A DNA stretch of 64,000 bases from Streptomyces sp. NBC_01314 (GTDB taxonomy: Bacteria; Actinomycetota; Actinomycetes; Streptomycetales; Streptomycetaceae), in the NCBI RefSeq assembly GCF_041435215.1, contig NZ_CP108394.1:10354001-10418000 (forward strand), read 5' to 3'. This document shows positions 26,323-34,931 of this stretch, piece by piece. Numbering within the stretch: the first letter of the stretch is position 1; each line of letters opens with the position of its first letter. The notes beneath the pieces were generated by a model. The model saw only the letters and a list, made by a program, of their open reading frames with translations. It was not told the origin of the DNA and made no database searches. The position numbers and the translations under genes were made by a program.

Positions 26323-27030
26323 TCACTGCCCGGTGATCCCCCGGGAGGGGCCCTTCTCGGCCGGGCGGTCGTCAAGGCGGAAGGTCAGGTTGCTGAACAC
26401 CCCGACGACTCCGTCCACCTGCCAGGTCGACCGGACGGCGTGAGCGATGTCGGTACGGTGTTCCAGGCGCCCTTCGAGTGTCACCAGACCGTCGTGGACC
26501 GAGACGACGACGGCGTCGGGCGGCAGGCCGGGAGCGGCGACCAGGATCTCGTCGGTCACCTCCCGGCGGATGTCCTCGTCCGTGCGCAGGAAGACCCGCA
26601 GCAGGTCCCGGCGAGTGGCGATACCGATGAGCCGGTCCTCCTCGTCCACCACGGGAAGCCGCTCGATTCCGTGACGCTCCATCACCCGCGCGGCGTCCGG
26701 CACGGGTTGCTCCGGATGCACCGTGATCGCGGGCGTGGACATCAGTTCGCCGGCGGTGGTGGCAGGCACCCCGGCAGCCGCTCGGTGCCCCGGACGCCGC
26801 AGGCGCGGCAGCCGGTACCTGCGGTCCCGGCGCCCACCGGCCCGGGCCGCCTGACCGCGCACCAGATCGGTCCCGGAGACCACCCCGACCACCTTGTCGT
26901 CGTGGTCGACGACCGGCACCCCGCTGATCCCATGGGCGTCCAGCAGCCGGACCACGTCCTTGAACGGAGTCTCCCGGTGCGCCTGGACGACCTCGTCGGT
27001 CATCACGTCGCCCACAGTGTGGATCTTCAC
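26323..27030 (-). CDS. CBS domain pair plus BON domain protein (third copy, divergent)
   Basis: 235 aa from GTG 27030 (AAGGAGG upstream). First CBS (about 5-60, TVGDVMTDEVV, GVSGTDLVRG), an Arg-rich insert of about 35 residues, second CBS (about 95-150, LIGIATRRDLLRVFLRTDED), BON (about 165-215, VHDGLVTLEGRLEHR). It is clearly less similar to the other two copies and differs by the basic insert, which may contact nucleic acid or lipid. It is the downstream partner of the HPF-like gene. Confidence 0.85.
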   Translation of the reverse strand: MKIHTVGDVMTDEVVQAHRETPFKDVVRLLDAHGISGVPVVDHDDKVVGVVSGTDLVRGQAARAGGRRDRRYRLPRLRRPGHRAAAGVPATTAGELMSTPAITVHPEQPVPDAARVMERHGIERLPVVDEEDRLIGIATRRDLLRVFLRTDEDIRREVTDEILVAAPGLPPDAVVVSVHDGLVTLEGRLEHRTDIAHAVRSTWQVDGVVGVFSNLTFRLDDRPAEKGPSRGITGQ

Positions 27031-27148
27031 GGTGTCTTCCTCCTTCACCGGCGAGAGAAGGGGCGGAGCCATTCCGGGGTGCCGCCGGGTGACGGGGCTT
27101 CGCCCGTACACGTCCGGCGCATCCGGGCTCGATTCCGCCCCGGCCTCT

Positions 27149-27562
27149 TCAGCCGTCCGTCGCTTCGTTCTGTGCTGGCCCGACGGGCGGCCCGCCCCGC
27201 CACGGCGGCGGTGTGGCCGACCTGCGGGCCGCGTCTGCGCGGTGCGCGACCTGGTAGGCCTGGCCGCGCAGCCGCTCGTGCAGCCGGTCTGCGAGCTCGT
27301 GCGCGCTCGCCTCCCGGGCGTGCACCACCACGAGGGTGCTCCCCACGGTGATCTCGGCCCCGGCGGACCACGGCTGCTCGGCGTGGTGCGCCGGGGCCCT
27401 GGTGATCCGCACCTCGCCGCTGACGGCCGGCAGGCCCGGCCGGCCCAGAGCCGCGTCGACCTTGGCTCGGACGTAGGCGAGGGCTTCCTCGTCCACGTCG
27501 CCCTCGGCCCGTACACGCACCGTGTCGGTGGTGACGTGGGTTCCGGTGTCCCTGGCAGTCAA
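27149..27562 (-). CDS. HPF/RaiA-type ribosome-associated stress protein
   Basis: 137 aa with a sigma-54-modulation/HPF-like domain: VRVRAEGDVDEEALAYVRAK, EVRITRAPAHHAEQPW, AEITVGSTLVVVHAREASAHE and LADRLHERLRGQ. It ends in a Pro/Arg-rich tail. Proteins of this fold bind the small subunit and hibernate ribosomes; M. tuberculosis has a DosR-controlled one (RafH). I chose TTG 27562 because AAGGAG lies 9 nt upstream and no ATG or GTG fits before the domain; the start is the weakest point. Confidence 0.72.
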   Translation of the reverse strand: MTARDTGTHVTTDTVRVRAEGDVDEEALAYVRAKVDAALGRPGLPAVSGEVRITRAPAHHAEQPWSAGAEITVGSTLVVVHAREASAHELADRLHERLRGQAYQVAHRADAARRSATPPPWRGGPPVGPAQNEATDG

Positions 27563-27635
27563 TGTGCTCAACTCCTTCTGAACAGCTGATCGTTGGGTGC
27601 GGCTCCAGACTGCTGTGTGCGCCCGCCCCGGCCCA

Positions 27636-27671
27636 GGGCCGGCCGGCCCCCGGAGCGGGGCCGGGTGGGCC
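27636..27671. promoter_or_regulatory. DevR-like box pair before the HPF-like gene
   Basis: GGGCCGGCCGGCCC (27636-27649, perfect) and GGGCCGGGTGGGCC (27658-27671), offset 22 bp, lie 74-110 bp before the TTG start, just after the stop of the dikinase gene. Confidence 0.5.
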
Positions 27672-27675
27672 GGCC

Positions 27676-30372
27676 TCACCGGCTGTCGCTCGTCCCCAAC
27701 TCGGGGAGCGCGGCCCGTCCCGCTTCCAGACGGGCGACCGGGACGCGGAACGGCGAGCAGGAGACATAGTCCAGTCCGGCCGCGTGGAAGAAGTGGACGG
27801 AGTCCGGATCCCCGCCGTGTTCGCCGCAGACGCCGATCTTCAGGCCGGGGCGTGCGGCGCGGCCCTCGGCGACGGCGATCCCGACGAGGCGGCCGACGCC
27901 CGCGCGGTCGATCGTCTCGAAGGGGGAGGTGGCGAAGATGCCCTTGTCGAGGTAGGCGGAGAAGAACGCGGCCTCGACGTCGTCGCGGGAGAAGCCCCAG
28001 GTGGTCTGGGTGAGGTCGTTGGTGCCGAAGGAGAAGAACTCCGCCTCCTCGGCGATCCGGCCGGCGGTGAGGGCGGCCCGGGGCAGCTCGATCATGGTGC
28101 CGACCGGGCAGCGCACGGGGACGCCGGTCTCCTCGCTCACCTCGGCCAGGACCCGTTCTACTTCCGCGCGTTCGATGCGCAGTTCCTCGACGGCGCCGAC
28201 CAGCGGCACCATGATCTCGGCCTGGGGGTGGCCGCCGGCCCGGGTGCGTTCGACGACCGCTTCGGCGATGGCCCGTACCTGCATGGCCACCAGGCCGGGG
28301 ATCACGAGGCCGAGGCGTACGCCGCGCAGGCCGAGCATCGGGTTCTCCTCGTGCATACGGCTGACGGCTGCGAGGAGTTCGGTGTCGTGCGGGTCGGGCG
28401 CGGCACCCCGGGCCCCGGCGGTGGCGACGCGGACCGCGAGGTCGGTGCGGTCGGGCAGGAACTCGTGCAGGGGTGGGTCGATGAGCCGGATGGTGACGGG
28501 CAGGCCGTCCATCGCCTCCAGGATCCCGGTGAAGTCCTGGCGCTGGAGCGGGAGCAGGGCATCCAGCGCACGCTCCCGGGCGGCGTCCGTGTCGGCCAGG
28601 ATCATCTCCTCGACCAGCTTGCGGCGCTCGCCGAGGAACATGTGCTCGGTCCGGCACAGGCCGATGCCCTGCGCGCCGAACCGCCGGGCCCGCGCGGCGT
28701 CCTCGGGAGTGTCCGCGTTGGCGCGCACATCCAACCGCCGTACACCGTCGGCCTGTTGGAGAGCGCGGGCCACCACGTCGACCACGCGGGCGGAGTGCTC
28801 CCCGCGCCCGCCGGTCTCCAGGTGGCGGATGACCGCGGAGTCGACCAGCGGTGCCGCACCGGCGTACACGGCACCGGCGGAGCCGTCCACCGAGATGACC
28901 GTGCCCTCCTCGACGACGGTGCCGTCGCGGGTGGTGAAGCGGCGGGTGTCGGTGTCGACGGTGAGTTCCTCGACGCCGCAGACGCAGACCTTGCCCATGC
29001 CGCGGGCGACGACGGCCGCGTGGCTGGTCTTGCCGCCGCGGCTGGTCAGCACGGCCTGGGCGGCGACCATGCCGGGCAGATCGTCGGGGGTGGTCTCCTG
29101 GCGGACCAGGACCACCTTCTCGCCGGACGCGGCACGCCGTACGGCCTCGGCGGAGTCGAAGACGGCCGCGCCGACCGCGGCACCGGGCGAGGCCGGCAGG
29201 CCATGGGCGAGCGCGTCGCCGGTCGCGGAGGCGTCGAAGCGGGGGAACATCAGCCGGGCCAGCTGCTCCCCGCTCACCCGCGCCAGGGCCTCGTCCGGGG
29301 TGAGGATCCCTTCGTCGGTCAGCTCGGCGGCGATGGCGAACGCGGCCTCGGCGGTGCGCTTGCCGACCCGGGTCTGGAGCATCCACAGGGTGCCGCGCTC
29401 GATGGTGAACTCGATGTCGCACAGGTCCCGGTAGTGCCGTTCCAGGGTCTCCATGTGCTCGCGCAGCCGCCCGTACGACGTCGGGTCCAGCCGCTCCAGT
29501 TCGGCCAGGGGCACGGTGTTGCGGATGCCGGCGACGACGTCCTCACCCTGCGCGTCGGCCAGGTAGTCGCCGTACAGGCCGGGCCGTCCGGTGGCCGGGT
29601 CCCGGGTGAAGGCGACGCCGCTGCCGGATTCGTGGCCGAGGTTGCCGAAGACCATGCGCTGCACGGTGACCGCGGTGCCCAGATCGTCGGGGATGTGCTC
29701 GCGGCGGCGGTAGAGGCGGGCCCGTTCGCCGTTCCAGGAGTCGAAGACGGCGAGGACGGCGCGGCGCAGCTGTTCGGCGGGGGACTGCGGGAAGGTCTCG
29801 CCCGTCTCGTCGAGGATGAGGTTCTTGTAGACCTCGACGAGTTCGGCGAGGTCGCCCGCGTCCAGGCGCAGGTCGTCCGTGACGCCACGGATCTCCTTCA
29901 GCAGGCCCATGGCCCGCTCGAACAGAGCGGAGTCGACGCCCATTACCGTGCTGCCGAACATTTGCACGAGGCGACGGTAGGAGTCCCAGGCGAAGCGTTC
30001 GTTCCCGGAGACCTTGGCCAGGCCCAGGACGGATTCGTCGTTCAGTCCTATGTCGAGGATCGTCTCCATCATCCCGGGCATGGAGAACCGGGCGCCGGAG
30101 CGGACGGAGAGCAGCAGCGGGTTGTCGGGCTGCCCCAGCAGCCGCCCGGCGGCGGTCTCCAGGCCGGTGAGATGCCGGGAGACCTCCTGGGCCAGGCCGT
30201 CCGGCTCCGTACCGGTGGTCAGGAAGGTACGGCAGGCCTCGGTGGAGATGACGAAACCCGGCGGAACGGGCAGGCCCATCCGGGTCATCTCGGCCAGGTT
30301 CGCGCCCTTGCCGCCGAGCAGGCCGGCCAGGTCACGGCCGCCCTCGTGGAAGTCGTACACGTATCGGACCAT
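27676..30372 (-). CDS. ppdK: Pyruvate, phosphate dikinase
   Basis: 898 aa, full length. N-terminal ATP-grasp region (GGKGANLAEM, SVRSGARFSMPGMMETILDIG), central swivelling domain with the phospho-His in GGKTSHAAVVARGMGK, and the C-terminal PEP/pyruvate barrel with GIGLCRTEHMF, GTNDLTQTTWGFSRDD and the catalytic Cys in IGVCGEHGGDP. It interconverts pyruvate, ATP and Pi with PEP, AMP and PPi. In the glycolytic direction with PPi it raises ATP yield, so it fits an energy-limited state. The ATG at 30372 follows GAGGAG. Confidence 0.95.
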   Translation of the reverse strand: MVRYVYDFHEGGRDLAGLLGGKGANLAEMTRMGLPVPPGFVISTEACRTFLTTGTEPDGLAQEVSRHLTGLETAAGRLLGQPDNPLLLSVRSGARFSMPGMMETILDIGLNDESVLGLAKVSGNERFAWDSYRRLVQMFGSTVMGVDSALFERAMGLLKEIRGVTDDLRLDAGDLAELVEVYKNLILDETGETFPQSPAEQLRRAVLAVFDSWNGERARLYRRREHIPDDLGTAVTVQRMVFGNLGHESGSGVAFTRDPATGRPGLYGDYLADAQGEDVVAGIRNTVPLAELERLDPTSYGRLREHMETLERHYRDLCDIEFTIERGTLWMLQTRVGKRTAEAAFAIAAELTDEGILTPDEALARVSGEQLARLMFPRFDASATGDALAHGLPASPGAAVGAAVFDSAEAVRRAASGEKVVLVRQETTPDDLPGMVAAQAVLTSRGGKTSHAAVVARGMGKVCVCGVEELTVDTDTRRFTTRDGTVVEEGTVISVDGSAGAVYAGAAPLVDSAVIRHLETGGRGEHSARVVDVVARALQQADGVRRLDVRANADTPEDAARARRFGAQGIGLCRTEHMFLGERRKLVEEMILADTDAARERALDALLPLQRQDFTGILEAMDGLPVTIRLIDPPLHEFLPDRTDLAVRVATAGARGAAPDPHDTELLAAVSRMHEENPMLGLRGVRLGLVIPGLVAMQVRAIAEAVVERTRAGGHPQAEIMVPLVGAVEELRIERAEVERVLAEVSEETGVPVRCPVGTMIELPRAALTAGRIAEEAEFFSFGTNDLTQTTWGFSRDDVEAAFFSAYLDKGIFATSPFETIDRAGVGRLVGIAVAEGRAARPGLKIGVCGEHGGDPDSVHFFHAAGLDYVSCSPFRVPVARLEAGRAALPELGTSDSR

Positions 30373-30487
30373 GACGCCGTGCTCCTCAGCTTCGTACGAT
30401 GGCTGCGTGGGCTTCCCGCCCGTTCCAGCGTCGGCCGGGCGCCGACCGGACGACAGGTGCCGGCAGTCCCGACCCGGGCGGGAATCA

Positions 30488-30515
30488 GGGCCGACCGGCC
30501 CTGGTCTTTCGGCCC
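30488..30515. promoter_or_regulatory. Boxes between divergent ppdK and the response regulator
   Basis: GGGCCGACCGGCCC (30488-30501, perfect) is followed directly by TGGTCTTTCGGCCC (30502-30515). The offset is 14 bp, not the usual 20-22. The second box nearly repeats the one at 3901, where 7 extra bases keep the normal spacing. The pair lies about 82-110 bp before the regulator and 116 bp before ppdK, so autoregulation is plausible. Confidence 0.55.
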
Positions 30516-30596
30516 CGGGGCGAGAAGGATCTCGGTGTGGAGGCCGATTTCGCGCACGGGCGGACATCGGTACGGACGCGCGACGAGGAGCGACTG

Positions 30597-31289
30597 ATGG
30601 CGGACAGCGAGCAGCCCGGTACTGACGGCGAGATCCGGGTCTTCCTGCTGGACGACCACGAGGTGGTACGTCGCGGAGTGCGTGACCTGCTGAACGACGA
30701 GCCGGACATCACCGTGGTCGGCGAGGCGGGAAATGTCGAGCAGGCCCTGGTGCGGGTCCCCGCGCTGCGCCCGCAGGTGGCCGTCCTGGACGTCCGACTG
30801 CCCGACGGCGACGGGGTGACCGTCTGCCGGGAGCTGCGCTCGCGCATGCCGGACCTGGCCTGCCTGATGCTGACCTCGTTCGACGACGAGGAGGCCCTGC
30901 TCGACTCGATCATGGCGGGGGCGTCCGGGTACGTACTGAAGCAGATCCAGGGCTCCGACCTGGTGTCGGCCGTGCGCACGGTGGCCCGGGGCCAGTCCCT
31001 GCTCGACGCGAGCGCCACCACCAAGCTGATGGCCCGTCTCCGCGCGGGTCAGCAGCCGGCGGAGGAGTCGGAGGCGCTGCCGGGTCTGACCGACCGGGAG
31101 CGGGAGATCCTGGCCCTGATCGGCGAGGGGCTGACCAACCGTCAGATCGGCCAGCGGCTGTTCCTCGCCGAGAAGACGGTGAAGAACCACATCTCCCGCC
31201 TGCTGGCGAAGCTCGGAGTGGAGCGGCGCATCCAGGCCGCCGTCATCGCCACCCAGGCCCAGGACCGGCTCAGGCACGAAGGCCACTGA
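30597..31289 (+). CDS. osdR: NarL/FixJ response regulator of the DevR/OsdR type
   Basis: 230 aa. The receiver has DDHEVVRRG and phospho-Asp65 in [11 protein letters not shown], with [11 protein letters not shown] and [11 protein letters not shown]. The C-terminal LuxR helix-turn-helix is [20 protein letters not shown], then [19 protein letters not shown]. Length, receiver and DNA-binding helix match DevR/DosR of mycobacteria and OsdR of S. coelicolor, so it is the obvious candidate to bind the paired boxes of this window. GAGGAG lies 6 nt before ATG 30597. The kinase gene is not adjacent: gap lies between them. Confidence 0.88.
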   Translation: MADSEQPGTDGEIRVFLLDDHEVVRRGVRDLLNDEPDITVVGEAGNVEQALVRVPALRPQVAVLDVRLPDGDGVTVCRELRSRMPDLACLMLTSFDDEEALLDSIMAGASGYVLKQIQGSDLVSAVRTVARGQSLLDASATTKLMARLRAGQQPAEESEALPGLTDREREILALIGEGLTNRQIGQRLFLAEKTVKNHISRLLAKLGVERRIQAAVIATQAQDRLRHEGH

Positions 31290-31317
31290 GGCCGCCGGGA
31301 CCGGCGTACGAGCTGTG

Positions 31318-31331
31318 GGGCCGAACGTCCC
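31318..31331. promoter_or_regulatory. Single DevR-like box before gap
   Basis: GGGCCGAACGTCCC at 31318-31331, 101 bp before the gap ATG. No good partner at 20-22 bp is seen; GGGCCCAAGCCCGA at 31347 is weak. Confidence 0.45.
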
Positions 31332-31432
31332 TCGGCTCGCCCCCGTAGGGCCCAAGCCCGATCGCGTCCCCGGCCGACAGGCTGGCAGCGCACCCCGGAC
31401 TTCACCGGGCACCGATCGGGAGGACGACGGAC

Positions 31433-32470
31433 ATGGCTGACACGACCGTGCGCGTGGGAATCAACGGCTTCGGGCGCATCGGGCGCAACTACCTGCGCTG
31501 TGTGCTGGAGCGCGCGGAGACAGCGGCTGGCACCCCGGTCGAGGTGGTGGCGGTCAACGACCTCACCTCCCCGGCCGCACTCGCCCATCTGCTGGAGTAC
31601 GACTCGACGTACGGCAGGCTGCACCGCACGGTCGGCCACGACGACACCTCGATCACGGTCGACGGCCACCGCATCGCCGTGACCGCCGAACGTGACCCCG
31701 CCGCCCTGGACTGGGCCGGCCTCGGCGTGGACGTCGTCATCGAGTCCACCGGGCGCTTCCGCGGCCGCGAGGACGCCGGGCTGCACCTGAAGGGCGGGGC
31801 CCGAAAGGTGCTGCTGTCCGTACCGGGCAAGGGAGTTGACGCCACGATCGTGATGGGCGTCAACGAGGGCACGTACAACCCGGAGACAGACCACGTCGTC
31901 TCGAACGCCTCGTGCACCACCAACTGCGTGGCGCCGATGGTGAAGGTCCTCGACGACGCCTTCGGCATCGATAAGGGCCTGATGACCACCATCCACGGCT
32001 ACACCAACGACCAGGTCGTCCTGGACGGCCCGCACAAGGACCTCCGGCGAGGCCGCACCGCCGCCGTGAACATCATCCCGACCAGCACCGGAGCGGCCCG
32101 CGCCGTGGGCCTGGTCCTGCCGGAGCTGGCCGGCACCCTCGACGGCCTCGCGGTCCGTGTCCCTGTCGAGGACGGCTCGCTGACCGACCTGACCCTCGTA
32201 CTGGGCCGGGAGGTGACCGCCGACGAGATCAACGACGCCTTCCGGACGGCCGCCGACGGGCCGCTCAAGGGCATCCTGCGGGTGTCCGACGCCCCGATCG
32301 TCTCCCGCGACGTCGTCGGCGACCCCGCCTCCTGTGTCTTCGACGCCCCGCTCACCCAGGCGCACGGGAACCTCGTGAAGGTGTTCGGCTGGTACGACAA
32401 CGAGTGGGGCTACACCAACCGGCTCCTCGACCTCACCGAGTACGTGGTGGCCCGGCTTCCCCAGCGGTGA
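31433..32470 (+). CDS. gap: Glyceraldehyde-3-phosphate dehydrogenase
   Basis: 345 aa. NAD domain INGFGRIGRNYLR, catalytic Cys161 in SNASCTTNC, the substrate-site TTIHGYTNDQ, and C-terminal WYDNEWGYTNR. It is the glycolytic step that needs NAD+, which AdhE regenerates. It sits between the response regulator and its kinase. This is probably a second gap copy, induced under hypoxia, which needs the rest of the genome to confirm. GGGAGGAC precedes the ATG. Confidence 0.95.
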   Translation: MADTTVRVGINGFGRIGRNYLRCVLERAETAAGTPVEVVAVNDLTSPAALAHLLEYDSTYGRLHRTVGHDDTSITVDGHRIAVTAERDPAALDWAGLGVDVVIESTGRFRGREDAGLHLKGGARKVLLSVPGKGVDATIVMGVNEGTYNPETDHVVSNASCTTNCVAPMVKVLDDAFGIDKGLMTTIHGYTNDQVVLDGPHKDLRRGRTAAVNIIPTSTGAARAVGLVLPELAGTLDGLAVRVPVEDGSLTDLTLVLGREVTADEINDAFRTAADGPLKGILRVSDAPIVSRDVVGDPASCVFDAPLTQAHGNLVKVFGWYDNEWGYTNRLLDLTEYVVARLPQR

Positions 32471-32600
32471 CGCCGACGGCAGCCTTGGCCCTAACTGCCG
32501 TGCGTGATCCAGTACCGCCCCCTCCGACGGACCGATAGCGTGGCACCCAGAGCGCTACGGCTGCTTGCCGGTGCGTCGTAGGGGACCTGGAGGAACGTCG

Positions 32601-34400
32601 GTGGCAAGCCCCAAGCACCCCAGGGAAGCCCGCGTCAAGCTCCCCCAGTTGAGGCTGGACGAACTGCTGGAGGAACTCCAGGCCCGGCTGGACGCGGCCC
32701 GTGGTACCCGCGACCGGGTGCACAGCCTGCTGGAGGCGGTGCTCTCGGTCGGCCGCGAACTGGACCTCGAACAGGCGCTGCGCTCCATCGCGGAGGCCGC
32801 GGCGGTGCTGGTCGAGGCCCAGTACGCGGCCCTGGGCGTGATCGGACCGGACGGCAGACGGCTGTCGGAGTTCCTGACCGTCGGCTTCACCGAGCAGCAG
32901 ATCGCGGAGATCGGTCCCTACCCGGAGGGCCACGGCATCCTGGGCGAGGTGATCCGCCATCCCGAGCCCCTGCGCCTGACGAAGATCTCCGAACACGCCA
33001 ACTCCTACGGCTTCCCGCCCCACCATCCGCCGATGAACTCCTTCGTGGGCGTGCCGATCCGGGTGCGGGACCAGGTCTTCGGCAACCTCTACCTGACCGA
33101 GAAACGCGACGGCGCACAGTTCGACGAGGAGGACGAGTCGGTCCTGTCGACGCTGGCCGTCGCGGCCGGCGTGGCTATCGACAACGCTCGCCTGTACGAG
33201 GAGTCGAGGCTGCGTGAGCGCTGGCTGCGGGCGAACGCCGAGATCACCCACACCCTGATGTCGGGCAGTGACCGCGGCGAGGTCCTCGCCCTCATCGCCG
33301 AACGGGCCAGGGAGATCACCGGCGCCGCCCTCGCGGTGGTCGCGGTACCGATGGAGGGCACCGACTCCCTCACCGTGGAACTGGCCATCGGCGAGGAGGC
33401 GGAGGCGCACCGCGGGCTGGTCCTGCCTGTGGACGACAGCCTGATCGGCCAGGCCTTCTCCGGCGCAGCCCCCGTCACCAGCCCGGACGTTTCCCGTGAC
33501 GAGCGCGGCGAGCAGGGCGCCCCACCGAGCGAAGACGCCGAGAGCGCGGCGGGCACCGAGGGCCCGGGGGGTGTCCCGGCCGGTGGTCCCGCGCGTTTCA
33601 CCGGGCTCGGCCCGGCCGTCGCCGTGCCCATCGGCACCACCGGCGGGGTACGAGGCATCGTCCTGCTGGTCCGCGAGGCGGGCCGCACCATCTTCACCGA
33701 GAAGGAGACCGAACCGCTCCAGGGCTTCGCCGCACAGGCCGCGATCGCGATGGAACTGGCGGAACACCGCGCCGACGCGGCGCAGATCGCCGTGCTCCAG
33801 GACCGCGACCGGATCGCCCGCGACCTCCACGACCTCGCGATCCAGCGGCTGTTCGCCACCGGCATGACGCTGCAGAGCGCGGGCCGCTTCATCGACCACG
33901 CGGAGGCCTCCGAGCGGGTGCTGCGGGCGGTGGACGACCTGGACGAGACCATCAAGATCATCAGGTCGACGATCTTCGGACTTCAGGCCCGCGACGGAGC
34001 TCCCGGACCGGGCCTGCGCGCCCGGGTGGTGCGCGCGGTCGGCGAGGCCGCACCCGTCCTGGGCTTCGCACCCGGCCTGCGCATGGACGGCCTGCTCGAC
34101 ACCCACGTGCCCAAGGAGACCGCCGAGCACGTGGTGGCGGTCCTCTCCGAGGCGCTGACCAACGTCGCCCGTCACGCCCGTGCCGAACGGGTCGGGGTCG
34201 CTCTGGAGACCGACGGCCGCGAGGTACGGCTGACGGTGACCGACAACGGCGTGGGCATCCCGCCCGACGGTCGCCGCAGCGGGCTTCGCAACATGGCAGA
34301 GCGGGCACAACAGCTGGGCGGCGAGATGGAGTTGAGCATTCCGGCGAGCGGAGGCACTGCCTTGGTGTGGCGAGTACCGGTAGCGGAGGGTGAGGGGTAG
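32601..34400 (+). CDS. osdK: GAF-GAF sensor histidine kinase of the DevS/DosT (OsdK) type
   Basis: 599 aa soluble kinase: GAF-A (about 45-195), GAF-B (about 225-390, with an acidic Gly/Pro-rich insert at 298-330), HisKA_3 with phospho-His410 in DRDRIARDLHDLAIQRLF, and an ATPase domain (SEALTNVARHA, DNGVGIPPDGRRSGL). GAF-A contains GFPPHHPPMNSFVGVPIRVR and GNLYLTEK, nearly the same as mycobacterial DosS/DosT, where this domain binds haem through a His. His141 or His142 could be the ligand, to be settled by alignment. It would sense O2, NO or redox and phosphorylate the regulator at 30597. GTG 32601 has GGAGG 7-8 nt upstream. Confidence 0.88.
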   Translation: MASPKHPREARVKLPQLRLDELLEELQARLDAARGTRDRVHSLLEAVLSVGRELDLEQALRSIAEAAAVLVEAQYAALGVIGPDGRRLSEFLTVGFTEQQIAEIGPYPEGHGILGEVIRHPEPLRLTKISEHANSYGFPPHHPPMNSFVGVPIRVRDQVFGNLYLTEKRDGAQFDEEDESVLSTLAVAAGVAIDNARLYEESRLRERWLRANAEITHTLMSGSDRGEVLALIAERAREITGAALAVVAVPMEGTDSLTVELAIGEEAEAHRGLVLPVDDSLIGQAFSGAAPVTSPDVSRDERGEQGAPPSEDAESAAGTEGPGGVPAGGPARFTGLGPAVAVPIGTTGGVRGIVLLVREAGRTIFTEKETEPLQGFAAQAAIAMELAEHRADAAQIAVLQDRDRIARDLHDLAIQRLFATGMTLQSAGRFIDHAEASERVLRAVDDLDETIKIIRSTIFGLQARDGAPGPGLRARVVRAVGEAAPVLGFAPGLRMDGLLDTHVPKETAEHVVAVLSEALTNVARHARAERVGVALETDGREVRLTVTDNGVGIPPDGRRSGLRNMAERAQQLGGEMELSIPASGGTALVWRVPVAEGEG

Positions 34401-34599
34401 GGGCGCGTCGCTGCCGGATCAGCGCGACGCCCTCGCGGCCGCAGTGCGGTGGGCGATGGCGCCGCGGATGCCGGAGCCCGTGATGACGGGGGCGCCGTCC
34501 CACAGGCGGCCCGAGTCGACCGCCGACGCCCGACTGGTGTTCCGCCTGCACGCGCGAAGCGACTGACTGCTGTTCGCAGCCTGGCCCGGACGGCGCGGA

Positions 34600-34915
34600 T
34601 CAGGGTCGCGCCGGGCGGGACGACCTCGCAGGACTGCTCGTAGAGGATGCCGAGATGCGGACCGGTGCGTTGCCGGGCGTGGGCAGGCCGTGGACGCCGT
34701 TGCCGGGGCCGACGACGAGAACCGGCAGATGGCCGGCGGAGCAGACCGTCACGGACCCGGCGTCCGGCGCGATGACCAGGTGGCGGCAGGTGACGAGTTG
34801 GTCGGGTACGTCGAGGTCGGCGACGACCGCGTCGAGGGCCTGCATGAGCTGGCGCGGCTGCATGTCGGTTTTGGCGAGGGCGTGTGCGGCGGAGCGCAAT
34901 TGGCCCATCCACACG
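34600..34915 (-). pseudogene. Remnant of a SpoIIE/PP2C-type phosphatase
   Basis: One frame reads AAHALAKTDMQPRQLMQALD, DVPDQLVTCRHLVIAPDAG, SVTVCSAGHLPVLVVGPGNG, the middle of a PP2C SpoIIE domain. After GNAPV the homology passes to another frame (GPHLGILYEQSCEVVPPGAT), so a frameshift near 34680 is present. The N-terminus is missing: the homology stops at the XRE gene junction near 34915. The catalytic metal-binding segments are gone. In Streptomyces such phosphatases usually act on anti-anti-sigma factors. Confidence 0.65.
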
Positions 34916-34931
34916 CTGAACTTGTCCGGTC

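Noticed and set aside
27592..27675. GC-rich inverted repeats after ppdK as a terminator
   Set aside because: Stem pairing is poor without mismatches; the paired 6-2-6 boxes explain the symmetry better.
34401..34599. Possible protein tail (SGRLWDGAPVITGSGIRGAI) on the minus strand after the kinase gene
   Set aside because: It is short, has no start and no recognisable family. It may belong to the phosphatase remnant, but I cannot support it.
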